64,000 nucleotides of DNA from NCBI GenBank assembly GCA_951230915.1, contig OX579633.1, positions 21,052,574-21,116,573 of the forward strand, given 5' to 3'. The stretch comes from Antitrichia curtipendula. Lineage: Eukaryota > Streptophyta > Bryopsida > Hypnales > Leucodontaceae. Below the pieces are notes generated by a model. It made no database searches and was not told the DNA's origin. It was given only the letters and a program-made list of their open reading frames with translations. Made by a program: the position numbers and the translations under genes. Every line of letters begins with the position of its first letter. Positions within the stretch are counted from its first letter, which is position 1. This document shows positions 23,901 through 35,664 of the stretch, one piece after another.

Positions 23901-26456
23901 AATTTTCTTGAATTTGAAGCAAATACTTAGCAAGTGCCAGTGACAGCAATGCCTTTTCCTTCACATCAAACTGCGCCTTCACATCTGCCACATACCCGGC
24001 TTCAGTGTCGGGTTCTATCAACGAAGATGAAATTCTCACAAACGAGTCGCTAACAAGCATCCTAAATTTAAAATGATAGATCTCTCTCAAGTCACACGGA
24101 CTAGCTCAGCCACAAAAAGAAATTAAACTTACTTTTGGCGTTTTTCCTGCCAACTCCATCAGATAGGACATAGTCAAGAGGCCCTGTGTCTGAATTATCC
24201 AGCACCGCAAGCAGAACTTCGTCAATGCGTGTAATTTCTCTGCAAGAAATAGGCTGCCCGGCAGCTCCTGACGCCCTCTTCATGTAAAGGAGAGCATGCT
24301 GCCACAGCTGCTTAGTACCACCGTTACCAGAGCCTCTAGTGCCTGTCGCTAGAGATTGCAAGAATTCAGATAATGCACCGTCTACCGTATGACGGTCTAT
24401 CAGCACATCAAAGACGTTCTTGCTCTTTAAACAACCCGCCTGAACAGCCTGAATCGCTAGAGATTCCAGACCTTGCTCTAACTTTCGTCGAACCCACTGC
24501 AAATCACCGCCACCTTGGTTTAAGACACCTCCAGTAGAAGAGCAGGGCGATAGAGTCCACGGGAGAGTGTATTTCCCTTCAATTGCAGCTCCGTCCTGAC
24601 AACACAAATTCACGTAGGCAGCAGAATGCGGGTCCCTGCTCCACTCTTCCAGCAGTCCTGCAATTCAATGCTGTGATAAGTGAAATTACACTTCAATCAC
24701 AACTACTCCCATACATAAGTGGCATAAGTGTCGCAAGTACAGCAAGTCGGATCAGTTCAGCACTACTCCCACATGGGTGAATAAGGCAGCGGATACTAAA
24801 ACCGTTAGTGACCTAATCCCGTCTCCTATACTGTCCCTTGTTACTTTATTCACCCACTTAGCTGGACTTATGAGCAAGACGAGTAAGAATGCCTTGGCTA
24901 AATGCCTATCGTCACTGATCTTGGATAGAAATGGGGTTGTCTACTTTCACTTATGGTGCTCTACAGCAACTCCCACTTTGAAATTGGATAAGAAGTTCAT
25001 ACATATTGTTGAACTTCGATCGAAACAGATTAGGTAATTATAAGCAAAACGTCCCTCTACTGCACTAATGCATCTCTCAAAAACCAGACTCCATCATATG
25101 TTCAAGCTCCTGACGCGACGCAAATTATTTCCTCTACCTCAAAATGCAGTACATACATCCTCATCTTCGCTTAATGGGGCTCAGGATAAAGCGCTAGCAG
25201 CTGCATCGAGAACTTTCTACTGCAAATGACCAAAATTCTGACTAATAGCTGAAAAAATTGTCTTGTCCCTTAATGCCACATACCTTCAATGGTGGTACGT
25301 TTTCCAACACCACGAGGTCCATGCAATATAAGGGGCTGAGGTACTACCGGAGACTCGGCATAACGACGCAGCTCCATGTCCAAAAGAGGCCGACGAACAA
25401 TCTTCCATTTGTTATCACTCAAAGCATTTTGTTGATGCTCGACTAGCGTACCTACATGCCGCAATACCTTTTCTAAGAATTTGTCTCCGATGCCCTACAT
25501 TCCAACAGTCCAATGCCTCCATTTGAGTTTATGATCAATTGCAAAGTGAACACTCAAAATTACTAAAAAAACGCGCCCTAGAGTGCAGAAAATCGCATCT
25601 TAAAATGCCCGCTCAGAAATTCGCTGATAGGAAATGTATGCGCAACATTTTAGATAACTCTTCAGCACCCGATGAGCACATTATGAGCTTTTCAATTTAC
25701 AAAATTACATAATTACAATCTTTAGAACTGAGACCTCTATCAAAAATCTCCAATTCATCTACACAACTTTCCAACTACAAAAACATCCAATAATCAATTG
25801 CGAAATGAGAATTTTAGAAACTCCACTTCCATAAAGTCCACAAATTGACTAGTCATAAATTCATGAGGTTTTGTCCAATCGTTTTTTCGAAGAGCAAAGT
25901 CTATCAAATACAATGTCTGTCTAGACAGAAAAAATCTAATTTCAGATTGACCCTGTCGTTCAAACTTAAGAAGAAAACAACAAATTGAATGTGGAAGCAG
26001 TTTTTGAATTTGGAGAGATGGAGAAAAATTGATGATTAGCTCAATGATTAGGTGAATGTAACAACTTTCACTTCATTCTGGTGTCTATTATTGCATAAAA
26101 AAAGAAATTACTCGAAAAACGTCAAGTTGAAGAATTGAAAATGACACAACTAAATTGAGTTAAAATCCCTGACGTTTAAGTGATAAAGCAGTTCCACAAC
26201 CCTTGCATTCTCAACAACGCACATTCCGAACATTTCTCAGACTGAAATTCAATATTAATCCAAAATGCAGCGCTGTCCAATGCCAGATCCAAAGAATTTC
26301 CGCATTAACATCCATGCATGCAAGTTCCTGAGCAGCCTAGAAAGGATCGTGTCACAACACCTGAGAATGTCGAAGAAAGCGCCGATCGACCAAAACTTCG
26401 GCGAGGTTGCGTGCCCGTGCCCGCACCCCCGTGCCTAAGCACCGGTGTACAGCCAT
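20923..26456 (-). CDS. P-loop ATPase-like protein, 655 residues, 12 exons, function unknown
   Basis: I joined 12 exons: 26361-26456, 25284-25494, 24133-24657, 23770-24083, 23457-23614, 23094-23154, 22806-22871, 22485-22627, 22060-22126, 21474-21686, 21302-21364 and 20923-20973. All introns are GT-AG and the total is 1968 nt in frame, ending TAG. Residues 1-32 (MAVHRCLGTG, many Arg, no acid at the start) look like an organelle-targeting peptide. A Walker A motif, GPRGVGKR, is at about 91-98 after the hydrophobic PQPLIL. LVINGL near 384-389 could be the Walker B strand, and VILLSSDSYYSW near 429-440 resembles a sensor strand. The C-terminal half is helical with no domain I can name. The junction between exons 3 and 4 is the weakest: it needs a 49-nt intron. 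The ATG at 26456 was chosen because the next upstream ATG frame is closed by a stop. The protein resembles conserved plant proteins annotated only as P-loop NTPases. It stands alone, with no operon-like context. Confidence 0.8.
22209..22461. mobile_element. Stowaway (Tc1/mariner) MITE in an intron of the P-loop gene
   Basis: The 253-bp element starts CTCCCTCCGTCCCAAAATGA and ends TCATTTCGGGACGGAGGGAA, flanked by TA on both sides. CTCCCTCCGT tips are the classic Stowaway signature in plants. It sits wholly inside the intron between the exons at 22485-22627 and 22060-22126, so it should be removed on splicing. Confidence 0.92.
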
Positions 26457-29400
26457 GGCGCTAAAGGACCGAACTATGCTCAATTTCTACCAGAATAATC
26501 TCCACCAAAATCTTTCCACTGGCAAAATCCTGCAGCTCCGAGGTGACAAACATGGTGAGCCAAGAGCTCGCAGCAGACTCTGGCTCCGGTGCGTCACGTT
26601 CATGATGTGCTGAGCTTTGTTTGCACGGTGGGGTTTAGGGTTTTAGGATCCGATGATAATCATCCAGTGGATGGATGAAGCGTTCGATCGGGAAATTCGT
26701 ATATCATAGATAAGTATTAAGTAACTCCAACCCTTGTGACAGGTTTGGCATAATTAAGAACTTGTTCATTTGGGATCCTATATTCATCCTCAAGGAATGG
26801 TAAGTGACACCTTATTCATTGTTCATTTAATAAACTTGATGTAGGTACTAAGGATATTCTTAAAAGGTCTAGAAAGCCCAATTCTGGATACAACATAGTG
26901 ATTTTTGTATATTTGACATAGGATGTGCATGAATTGACATACATAGTAGTAACAAAAGTTTAAAATATACCAAACCCAATAACGCAAAGTTGTTCTAATT
27001 TCAATCATTATTGCACCTTTCAAATGCTACAAAATGGTTACCTTTTCTAAGTGTATGGTGTATTTGAGCATAATAAAGTTTAAGCTTGGAAGAATGCCAA
27101 GGACTTTCGTATCCTTTGGATGGTCGAAATAAGCTTTGTGCATACTGCTTTTTTAATTTTTATAAGGTAGTAATAAACTCTCCAATGTATATAAACTTTC
27201 CAATGGTATACTCTCCAATGTATTTCAAAATTTTAAGCTTTTTTTCTTTAAAACTTGATTTTGACATTCAAAATGATTTTTTTTGTTTTTGAGCAAAAAC
27301 TAATAAAATGAAGCTTTTAAAGGGGAAAGTTTAAGCTATTTGGAAATATTTTTAAATTCCTTAAAATAAGCATTTCATTGAAGTTGAAAGTTGAAGATCT
27401 ATAATTAATTTTTTAAATATGAAATGACATGGAAATTTCCATCATATTACAATGTTCCACACTATAATGCACTTCTATTCTAAAAATTTCAGATTTTTTT
27501 AGCATGATTGGTATTTGACATGAATTTTATTTTTTATTTATTTTTTAACTTATGGTAATTATAAATTTTCACAAAAAATTCTGAAAATTTTATGGCATAT
27601 ATTAGACATATAATTTCATATATAAAAAATAGAATCCAAACAAATCATTTGAAAATAGCAAAGAAATAAAGGACACAAAGTAAAGGACTTGCAAATTTAA
27701 CTACACAGGTATAGGCTTTTGCTTTTAGGGATTAAATATTAAGATGAAATACAAATGAAGAATTTGAATCGTTAAATTATCTATAAAATGGATGCATGTC
27801 TTGGCATCTTACAATGTATTAGTACATTATTTGTATTCTAAGTGGCAAATACAATACTATATACATAGTTCCCTACAAATGTTTAAAGGTTAGATCTTAG
27901 AAGAACATAAACCTATTATCAAAAAATTATTAGATTCTAGGATAAAAGATGCATTTGTTTTTATAATTTCCCTCAAAGTTATCTAACGGACATTTGTAGT
28001 CCTTGATGTCTATACTCTATCAACACCACCTCTATATCAAATTCCATCAATTGTAAACCATTCCACTTCCATACTTATATTTACATAAAGGTGATATTTT
28101 AACCTTAAGGGAATATAATCATTCCAATTGTTGTAAAAATTAAAATTAAAAAAAAAGGTTTATTATATGCAAGGGTCAAATTTGTTAGGCCCTATACAAA
28201 ATCATTTCATTTTTTGTTGAATTTTCATTGCTAAACTCTATTTATAATTTCTAAAGGATTGTTTAAGAAGGTTCAAAATATTTTGTGGCCTAGAATTGAG
28301 AAAACAAACTTAGACCTTTTGCTAATAAATGAGATTGAAGCTCCAACTCTATTTGGAGCACAACGTAGCTCGTAATTTGGTTCCAATTTTATTGCAAGCC
28401 ACACCAAATCTTTCCGTGAAAGTGAATTTAAAGTTGAGGAAATTGATGCAATGGAGTTTAATAGAGCACTACATGAAAGGAGATTCTTTAGGAAATTAGG
28501 TACACAAAGCTGTCGAACTAATTACCAATACCAAATTTGTTGATGCCTAACTTACTAGCTAGTTTATGTAGTGCCAAAGTATTGCAAAAGAATGATATGT
28601 CCTTAATGAAGATATGTTGTGGATTGTTTTTGGTGAACAACCATTTTATTGGATGGCAAGAAATAGCCAACTTATAAAATGCATTACAGTATTTATAAAT
28701 TCAGACTCAAATTTCCTTCTCTTCTTGTGAAAGTTTTATTTATTTTAGATGTGAATGTGGCTTCTAGATTGACAAGAAAAAATTGCATGTAATTCTTATT
28801 TTAATGTTCAAATTGACATACTTTAAACTACAACTTTTCCGAAGTGATGATTTATAAAAAAATTTACTTTAAAATTACCATCTGAAAATTTGAAAGTTTA
28901 GAATCTTTCAAATTTTCAAATTTCGGAATTTTAAATTTATTAAAAATGATAGTCCACAAATTAGTCAAGATATTTCAAATCTCTTCAAACTATTGGAATT
29001 GTAAAGGGTCCTTATAAAATATGGCGAAAATAATTCAATAATAATTTATTTGAAATTTAAGATATACAATGTATGAAGAAGTTTAAAACATTGAAAGAAA
29101 CTAATTTGTTTTTTAAAAGAGTGGAAGTACACTTGGTAGTGGTGTAGTATGCCAAATTTGGTGTGACTTTGCATAAATCTTGTGTATTGTTGTTAGGCCT
29201 AATTATGGTTAGAAGTTATTTGTATTTTTTTAGTGACCTCTTCATGTTCAAAGCTTTACATTGATCAAAACAATTTTTTTTTCTATAAAGCAAATCTAGA
29301 GGTCAAACTAGACATTCTAACATTTACAACAACATATTGCAAGTATAAATTTAAAAAACTATTTAATTTATGTTGAATTTCTATGTTAAAAAATAAAATC

Positions 29401-29740
29401 CATATACAATGCAAGTTGTGCGCTTATACACACCTCTAGGATTGAATCAATCATGCAATTATTACAAGATTGAAGGACATTCTACTAGCTAAACATCAAT
29501 TTTATGACCTTCAAAATACTAAACATAATTACATTTGCATATGCTATTAATTTGCAATAGCATATTATCATATTATCATATACTATGGTATATTAGTATA
29601 TTCTTGTACCATTTGATATGAAGTAAGATTTCTAACATATGTTCAGTTTGCACAAAGTTTTAAATTTGAATTATTATAAATTACAAGTTTTAAGTGGCCA
29701 CCAATGATGCTATCATGTGAGCATGGAAATGCAATTATAT
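26457..29740. other. 5' region of the P-loop gene, then AT-rich intergenic DNA
   Basis: The first 150 bp or so hold the leader of the minus-strand gene. Beyond that the DNA is strongly AT-rich. No open frame has a motif. I see no RNA gene and no clear transposon end. Confidence 0.45.
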
Positions 29741-29960
29741 AAGCCTTGAACATATGTATAAGTAGATATTCTACAATTGTTGAAGGTGCTTATAATATAA
29801 ATACCTATAATATAGATATTTATAACATAGGTACCCTATAATCTTGGAAGGTTTCTATAATACAAACACTTTATAATATAAGTGTGTAGTCTTTAGACTT
29901 GTGTGCTTATGATCCTAGGTTCACATAAAAGCACCTTAATGGACCAACGTATCATTTTTG
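29741..29960 (-). repeat. Dispersed TTATAA-rich repeat
   Basis: Reverse-complement similarity to the insertion at 1144-1386, with AAGCCTTGAA, TTGAAGGTGCTTATAATAT, ATAACATAGGTACC and GGAAGGTTTCTATAATA in the corresponding order. Ends are not defined. Confidence 0.45.
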
Positions 29961-30311
29961 GATGTTGCATCTTTTATTTAGCTCAAACTCAAAAACATTG
30001 ATAGAAAGTAGACAACATATAGAATCCAATGGCTATTACTTCCATAAAATTTCAAATTTAACTCTATCTAGCTTGAGGAGTTTTAAAAAATTGGGTAGTA
30101 TAGTGAAGTTTAAGGCCCATAGTTTCTTATTTAATTGTGCATGAACAAAAAAATTTAGCCAATCTATGGAATCATCATCATTGCCATTATTATTACTATA
30201 AACATATTCAAGATAGAAAACTTAAAACTTCAATAAAGATAGAACCCAATATAGGTTATTTAAAGACCTACATTGAAATGCCACTTTGATTAGCACCCAA
30301 TACTGTAGCAA
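29961..30311. other. AT-rich intergenic DNA
   Basis: No recognisable gene or repeat end; the 60-codon frame at 29962-30144 is not supported. Confidence 0.35.
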
Positions 30312-30384
30312 AACCTCTCTAAAGTAATAAGGTCGGGATTGGCTAATTATATTACATTAAAGAGGTTATTACATTAGAGAGGGT
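30312..30384. mobile_element. Small TIR element or foldback (ACCTCTCTAA tips)
   Basis: The left tip ACCTCTCTAAAGTAATAA pairs with the right tip TTATTACATTAGAGAGGGT, and an inner TTACATTAAAGAGG repeats the motif. Tips of this kind occur on small plant DNA elements, but I cannot assign the superfamily. Confidence 0.5.
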
Positions 30385-30629
30385 CATTTGCATTAATGAC
30401 ATTTGTTTATGGCCTAGGTCAGGATTAGACACTCAATATCACTTTAGAAAAATTTTAACTGTAAAGAAGTTCTATTGTATTCAATTTTCAATATTTTCTT
30501 TAATTTGAAAAAAAATGAAAAATTCAAAGTATGAATGTGTGATAGCGAAAGTCCCCAAGTGAAAACTTACTCCCGCACTCACCACCATTGCTACCCTTTT
30601 CCATCCAGACTTGGGATTGGAGTTAGTTT

Positions 30630-31283
30630 GTAATTCATGTGCATGTTTTTTCCATTTTTAATGAAGTGCCAAAGTGGCGATATTAAATGTTATAATGGTC
30701 CTCTGATTTTCAACATTCATCCACATAGTGAATAGAAAATATTAAATTAGCAAATATCACATATCCATAAATTTGACGATTTCATCTAAGATTTTTTTGA
30801 ATTTTTTGAATTTTTTTGGTGATTTCCCGCCCTTTCAATACTATTTCTCATCCAAGGGTGTGGTGCAGGGCCCTTACTTTAGTGCAAATGGCCGCCAAAT
30901 CGCCGTTGTAATTCTTTTTCTTCTTCTTCTTTGCATAATAGAAATCAGTCACCTTGAAAGAAAAAGAAAATGTGATGGTGAAAGTCAAATGACGACACAA
31001 ACAGAGGTTGTCATTTTTTGCATTGAACTGCGAGAAAGGAGTTTTTTATTTCAAATGATTCAATCCGTAACTTCCGTAGCCAATCTGCCTATGGCACTGA
31101 TTTTGATGCAACTTCTGCAATAGATCAAAGTTCAAATTAAGTTAGGACTTGCTTCCAAATCTTCTGCAATCATGCTCGTGCAAGTACAGACTTGGGAATT
31201 CCTAGGTGGCCAGCAGGGCTTTTTTTCTCAGTCATTTTTTTTTAATGAAGTGCCAAAGTGGTGATATAAAATGTTATAAAAGT
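30630..31283. repeat. Dispersed repeat with GAAGTGCCAAAGTGG core, two partial copies
   Basis: TTTTTxAATGAAGTGCCAAAGTGG(C/T)GATAT is present at about 30656 and 31235. It is followed by ATGTTATAA and, further on, ATTCATCCACxTA and ATCACATATCC. A reverse-oriented copy ends near 36050 (CGCCACTTTGACACTTCTTT). The frame at 30773-31123 between them has no domain. Confidence 0.55.
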
Positions 31284-31292
31284 GCTTCAAAT

Positions 31293-31520
31293 CTATGTTC
31301 GGGAAGAATCAATGGCTAATTCAAAGTTATGCCGGTGGAATTTGGAAAAAGTTCGGTGGGAATTTGAAAAAAGCGGCAAAAAAAACGGTGAAGATATCAA
31401 TGAAATTTCTATTTGTCAAGCAAAAAAAAGAGAAAATAACCGGACTCTGTACTTGAAAAAAAGGTTCATTTGGGAATTGAAGGAAAATAGCCGGTAGAAT
31501 TCAAAATCTTCCCGAATGTT
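31293..31520. mobile_element. MULE-like MITE with 9-bp target duplication
   Basis: The 228-bp block is flanked on both sides by GCTTCAAAT (31284-31292 and 31521-31529). Its ends carry the inverted words TTCGGGAAGA and TCTTCCCGAA. It interrupts the dispersed repeat whose other copies lack it. A 9-bp duplication fits Mutator-like elements. The 71-codon frame over it is probably fortuitous. Confidence 0.7.
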
Positions 31521-31989
31521 GCTTCAAATTTCAATATTCATCCACTTATTGGATAGAGAATATCACACTAGCACACATTACATATCCAAAATTCTATCTC
31601 CATCCATGATCTAGCAATTTCATCCAAGATATATATATTTTTAACTTTGAAGTTTTCAGTAAGTAAAAAACTTCATGATTTAATGTCATTTTTAAGCCAA
31701 ATTATTTATTTTCTAGTGCAAATTGGCACTATTTCGCCCCCAAAAATGCCATGTTGGTTGATGGAAGCATTGTTTTGAGTAAACAACTTACACAAAATAG
31801 TGAAATTAGGTTGCACCACACTAATTTCTTGACATTTGACACTATGTAAACAAATAGTTATTGATACTATACAAATGGTTTGAAAAAAAATTCATGGGTG
31901 CAATTTGTACCATTCTATTATCTTTGCATATTAGAGAATACAATTTACATTTTGGATCTTGCATAATTAACATTCAATCAATCTTCCAC

Positions 31990-32640
31990 TATCCTAATCA
32001 AGTATACCAAATTTCAGTTTCAAAAAAGCAAATTAAACTCCATTTTGGGTGAATTATTTTATTTTATTTTCATGGTTTTACATGATAATTCATTAAAAAT
32101 CATTGGTGAAGAATTTTCTTGAATTTGATTGCAAAGATATGTAGGAAACATCCATACTCACATCTTTCCTTCAACAAGCATCTCAAAAAAGAGTTTCATA
32201 ATTTCTTGTATATAGAGATTTCAATGTTGGAGTGACAATGCCTTGATTTAGGAAAATAGATATTACCTTATTGCAATTAGGTTTTAGCAAAGTAATTGTA
32301 CCATCATTCTCAAATGTACAAAATTATTGACATTGAGAGGGTCAAATAGCAAATTCTAATTACAATAATAATATCTACTTTCCTAAATCAAGGCATTGTC
32401 ACTCCAATATTGAAATTTCTATACAAGAAACTTTGAAACTTTTTTGAGATGCTTATTGAACAATATATGTGAGTATGGATGTTTCCTACATATTTTTGCA
32501 ATCAAATTTTATAAAATTCATCACCAATGTTTTTCAATGAATTATCCTATTAAATTATGAAAATTAAATGAAGAAATTCTTCAAAAATGGAGTTTTGCTT
32601 TTCTAAAATTGAAATTTGGTAAGCATATCCTATTATATTT
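31990..32640. repeat. Long inverted repeat (arms about 290 bp, short loop)
   Basis: The left arm (about 31990-32285) and right arm (about 32345-32640) mirror each other. Examples are GTAGGAAACATCCATACTCA against TGAGTATGGATGTTTCCTAC and GACAATGCCTTGATTTAGGA against TCCTAAATCAAGGCATTGTC. The loop of about 60 bp carries CAAATGTACAAAATTATTG. It is a foldback element or source of a long hairpin RNA. Confidence 0.85.
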
Positions 32641-32659
32641 TGTGAAGGTAGAGTGACTT

Positions 32660-33360
32660 TGAAAGGTTATGATATGTAGTTTTCATTGCTTGGCAAACAA
32701 TTTGAACAACTAAAAAAACTTTTTTTTAAATCATCTTTTTAAGAAATAAAAATTTGAAATTGGTTCTCTAGATTTATTTATACATTGAAAGATTTGAATC
32801 ACTCCATTTTGATTAAAAAGATGAAAGTTATGAGGAATTATAGTTTGTAGATAGTTTGCAGGTAGTTTTGGATTCTCTATTCTAAGATGAACTTTGAAGT
32901 CTTTTATTCAACTTAATTTTCAATTTTTTGGGAAAAAATAAAAACATTAGTTGTACATTATTTATTACAAAATTACAAATATTGGGATTGACATTTTTCA
33001 ATTCCATAACTAAATTCTCAACAATTTAGTATTTAGAATCATTTTCTACATCTTTCTACTTATTATTTTTTTCCTATATGTTGTACAATTCCAAATGATC
33101 TGAAATTTTCAAGCATGTAGCCAAATTGCCTTGTAAAATGAATCCAAAGAAGCACCACAATTCTAGATATTTTTTCATATAATGTGACCTTGGAAAGTGC
33201 AACTACCCATTTTTTTTGCAAGGCCCCCCAAAAGAATTCTGTCACTTCTAATATCTTGCAATCTACACATTGAAACTTTATGAAATTTTTCCATATCTTC
33301 TCAATCCAGTGTACTAAAAGATCCAAAGGTAACATATGTCTAATTTTTTTTTTTTTTCCT
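32660..33360 (+). mobile_element. Truncated family A element
   Basis: The interior aligns to 1833-2775 from TATGATATGTAGTTTTCATTG to AAGATCCAAAGGTAACATxTGTC, including CCTATATGTTGTACAATTCC and AAGCATGTAGCCAA. Both TTAA tips are missing. The left side abuts the long inverted repeat. Confidence 0.65.
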
Positions 33361-33699
33361 AACAAAGGATAACATGTCAAATCTTTTATTTGTGAATACT
33401 TAAGTGCCATAAAATACATGGAAAGGCACCTATAGGTTGTTTATGGGACGTTTATGATCACTCTATAGGTAGCTATGTAATTTCAAAGTAAGCCCCTTCA
33501 AAAATTCACTGAAATATAATTTTCATCGAAAAATTATAATTCTACTTGGGCTTGATTTGAGAAACAAGCGCGCACCCTGAAAAATATGTACCCGTCTTGG
33601 AATTGGCCCCAAGATACTCATATATTGCAAATCAAGGTGGTAATAGGCTTATCTACCTAAATGAGTGCTCTTGATTGGTTTTCAAGCAATTGATTCATA
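33361..33699. other. Intergenic, no recognised feature
   Basis: Nothing recognised between the truncated family A copy and the next MITE. Confidence 0.35.
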
Positions 33700-34006
33700 T
33701 AAGGTAGGAGGCTCTTAAAGCAACCTTTTAAGAGTTGATTGCATTTTCACGGAAGCTAAACTCCTTGAAACAATTTTCAATAAATTTTACTAGGAAGAAA
33801 AATGGAATTGGCATCTGATACAAGTCGTTTCATATTTTTTGGACCTTCGTGGAATTAATTACAAATTTTTTAAGATGAAGCGCAATGGTTTCTAAAAGTG
33901 CCCCCCTTCTGAAATGTACAATGTTGGTACATTGAAGAAAGTAAAATGTACCATTGTGTTAGAGGTTGCTTTTAGAGCTAGGTCGCTTTTACAACTTCCT
34001 ACCTTA
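33700..34006 (+). mobile_element. TA-flanked AGGTAGG-type MITE, uninterrupted copy
   Basis: The 307-bp element starts TAAGGTAGGAGGCTCTTAAA and ends ACTTCCTACCTTA. It matches the two halves of the interrupted copy at 46034-47333. Its sequence GAAATGTACAATG(T)TGGTACATTG is the empty site for the mariner-like foldback there. Confidence 0.8.
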
Positions 34007-34814
34007 GTAATTAAAAAAGAATGATTTTCATGGTGACAAGTCTGGTGTTTCCGGTGTTACAAGCAGTGTTTACATAACTGGCTAAAAATTTGTTCCATTG
34101 CTACTTCAAAGTTTTCAGTAGCTAAATGTATATTGGAGAGAAAATTATATTATAGCCCAATAGAATTTGAAGAGAATGATAGAATTTGATAGCCACTTTG
34201 CAACTTCCTCCACACTGAAATTAGCATCCATTTAGTCAGTTTTGTATTGCCAGTACTCTCCAAAATCCTTTTAAAAACTTGCAAAATCCTTATTATTCTA
34301 TTTAAAAAAAAATACTACGCACTCTCATGGTAGCCAAAGTTGATGCTGGTTTGTCTTTAAGGTAGCATATTGCACTAAATTCCATAAACTAGTTTGCTGG
34401 TGTGCGGTGACGTTAGCATCAAATTAATCATGAACAGAGTGTAATACTGGTATGCCATAAGTTCAGCGTTCAGGGACTCTGTAACTTGGAGTGTACTCGC
34501 AGACTTTATATTACTCCAGCTCCAGTAGATTCAGATAGTAAGTTAGTATGATAACTGCAGACAAACAAAAAGCAACAGCCAAGTCATCAGTCAGTTACCA
34601 GTAGCAATTCCTTTAAAAAAATATGAACTAATAAATAGCACCAGAAATAAATAAAATTTATGAATACTTTTATTTATGACTAGTCGTAGTATAGATACCG
34701 GTAGCCAACTCTCTAATGGCAGTCTCATTGGATGATTTTGAGTTTGTTCTACTTTCATCTCATTTTTCCATGTGAGTTGCAATACAAGCAATGAGGTAGT
34801 GCTCTCAAGGAACG
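34007..34814. other. Intergenic, no recognised feature
   Basis: Mixed-composition DNA; no gene or repeat end recognised. Confidence 0.35.
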
Positions 34815-35090
34815 TAAGGTGGGTACACCCAAAACCGCCACTTTTTGCTACTGAGCCTAGTTACTACTATTAGACTGGTCAAGTTTTTATATATTCTTGT
34901 TGGCAAGTGAAAGGAGGTTTCAACGCACCAGAGAACGTGGCATTTGGACACCGTATGCAAAAGTTATTAAAGGTCAAAGTTTGTTTTTGAAAGCGCTCCA
35001 TCCAAATAGGTACATAACTGATTTTGGAAATGTACACAACCTGTAGATGGCGCTTTAAGGTCAGGTGCCATTTTTGGGGTGCCTACCTTA
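34815..35090 (-). mobile_element. TA-flanked AGGTRGG-type MITE
   Basis: The 276-bp element starts TAAGGTGGGTACACCCAAAA and ends TTTTTGGGGTGCCTACCTTA, forming an inverted repeat of about 20 bp. It is the reverse orientation of 13354-13629. Non-coding. Confidence 0.8.
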
Positions 35091-35478
35091 TAAGGTAACT
35101 ACACCTTCTAAAACTGATTACTACAAAATCTTCCCTAAAATGTGCGCCCACTATTTGTGAGAGTTTTTGGTCGGTTTTAAAAATACCTATTTTCAACACT
35201 TTGAAAATTTGTAGTTTATGCATATGGTGTTCAAAAAATTCTCTCGAACAAAGTCTAGAATCTCCTTTGTATTACCAACCAAGGCCCTACAAAAAAAATT
35301 CAATATACTAATGGGAACCATATTGGATTCCATAACCAAAGGTTGATATAGTGTAGTTGACTAAGATTCAACCATTCAACATTGCTTGGTAATGTGAAAA
35401 GTTGTGGCTCATCAAGAGAAATAACATCCCCAATTATTCATGTGCTTTTACATTACCTATTCATTTCAACAAATGATA

Positions 35479-35662
35479 CTCTTTCCATCCCAAAATGATC
35501 TTGTCAGTGGTTGCTTGAAAATGATCATTTTTGTTCTTGAAATTTCAATGAATGGATAACAACTTCCTTGAAATACTTTAAAACAGATTGAAAATAATGT
35601 TATTTTCAACGTTTATCCCAAACATTTTGTCCAACCGGAAGACCATTTTGGGATTGAGGGAG
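35479..35662. mobile_element. Stowaway-type MITE
   Basis: It starts CTCTTTCCATCCCAAAATGA and ends CATTTTGGGATTGAGGGAG, with TA on both sides (35477-35478 and 35663-35664). The tips are diverged Stowaway tips. Length 184 bp. Confidence 0.85.
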
Positions 35663-35664
35663 TA

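Noticed and set aside
31200..31225. CAGCAGGGCTTTTTTTCTC as a possible hAT tip
   Set aside because: No partner tip or 8-bp duplication is present nearby.
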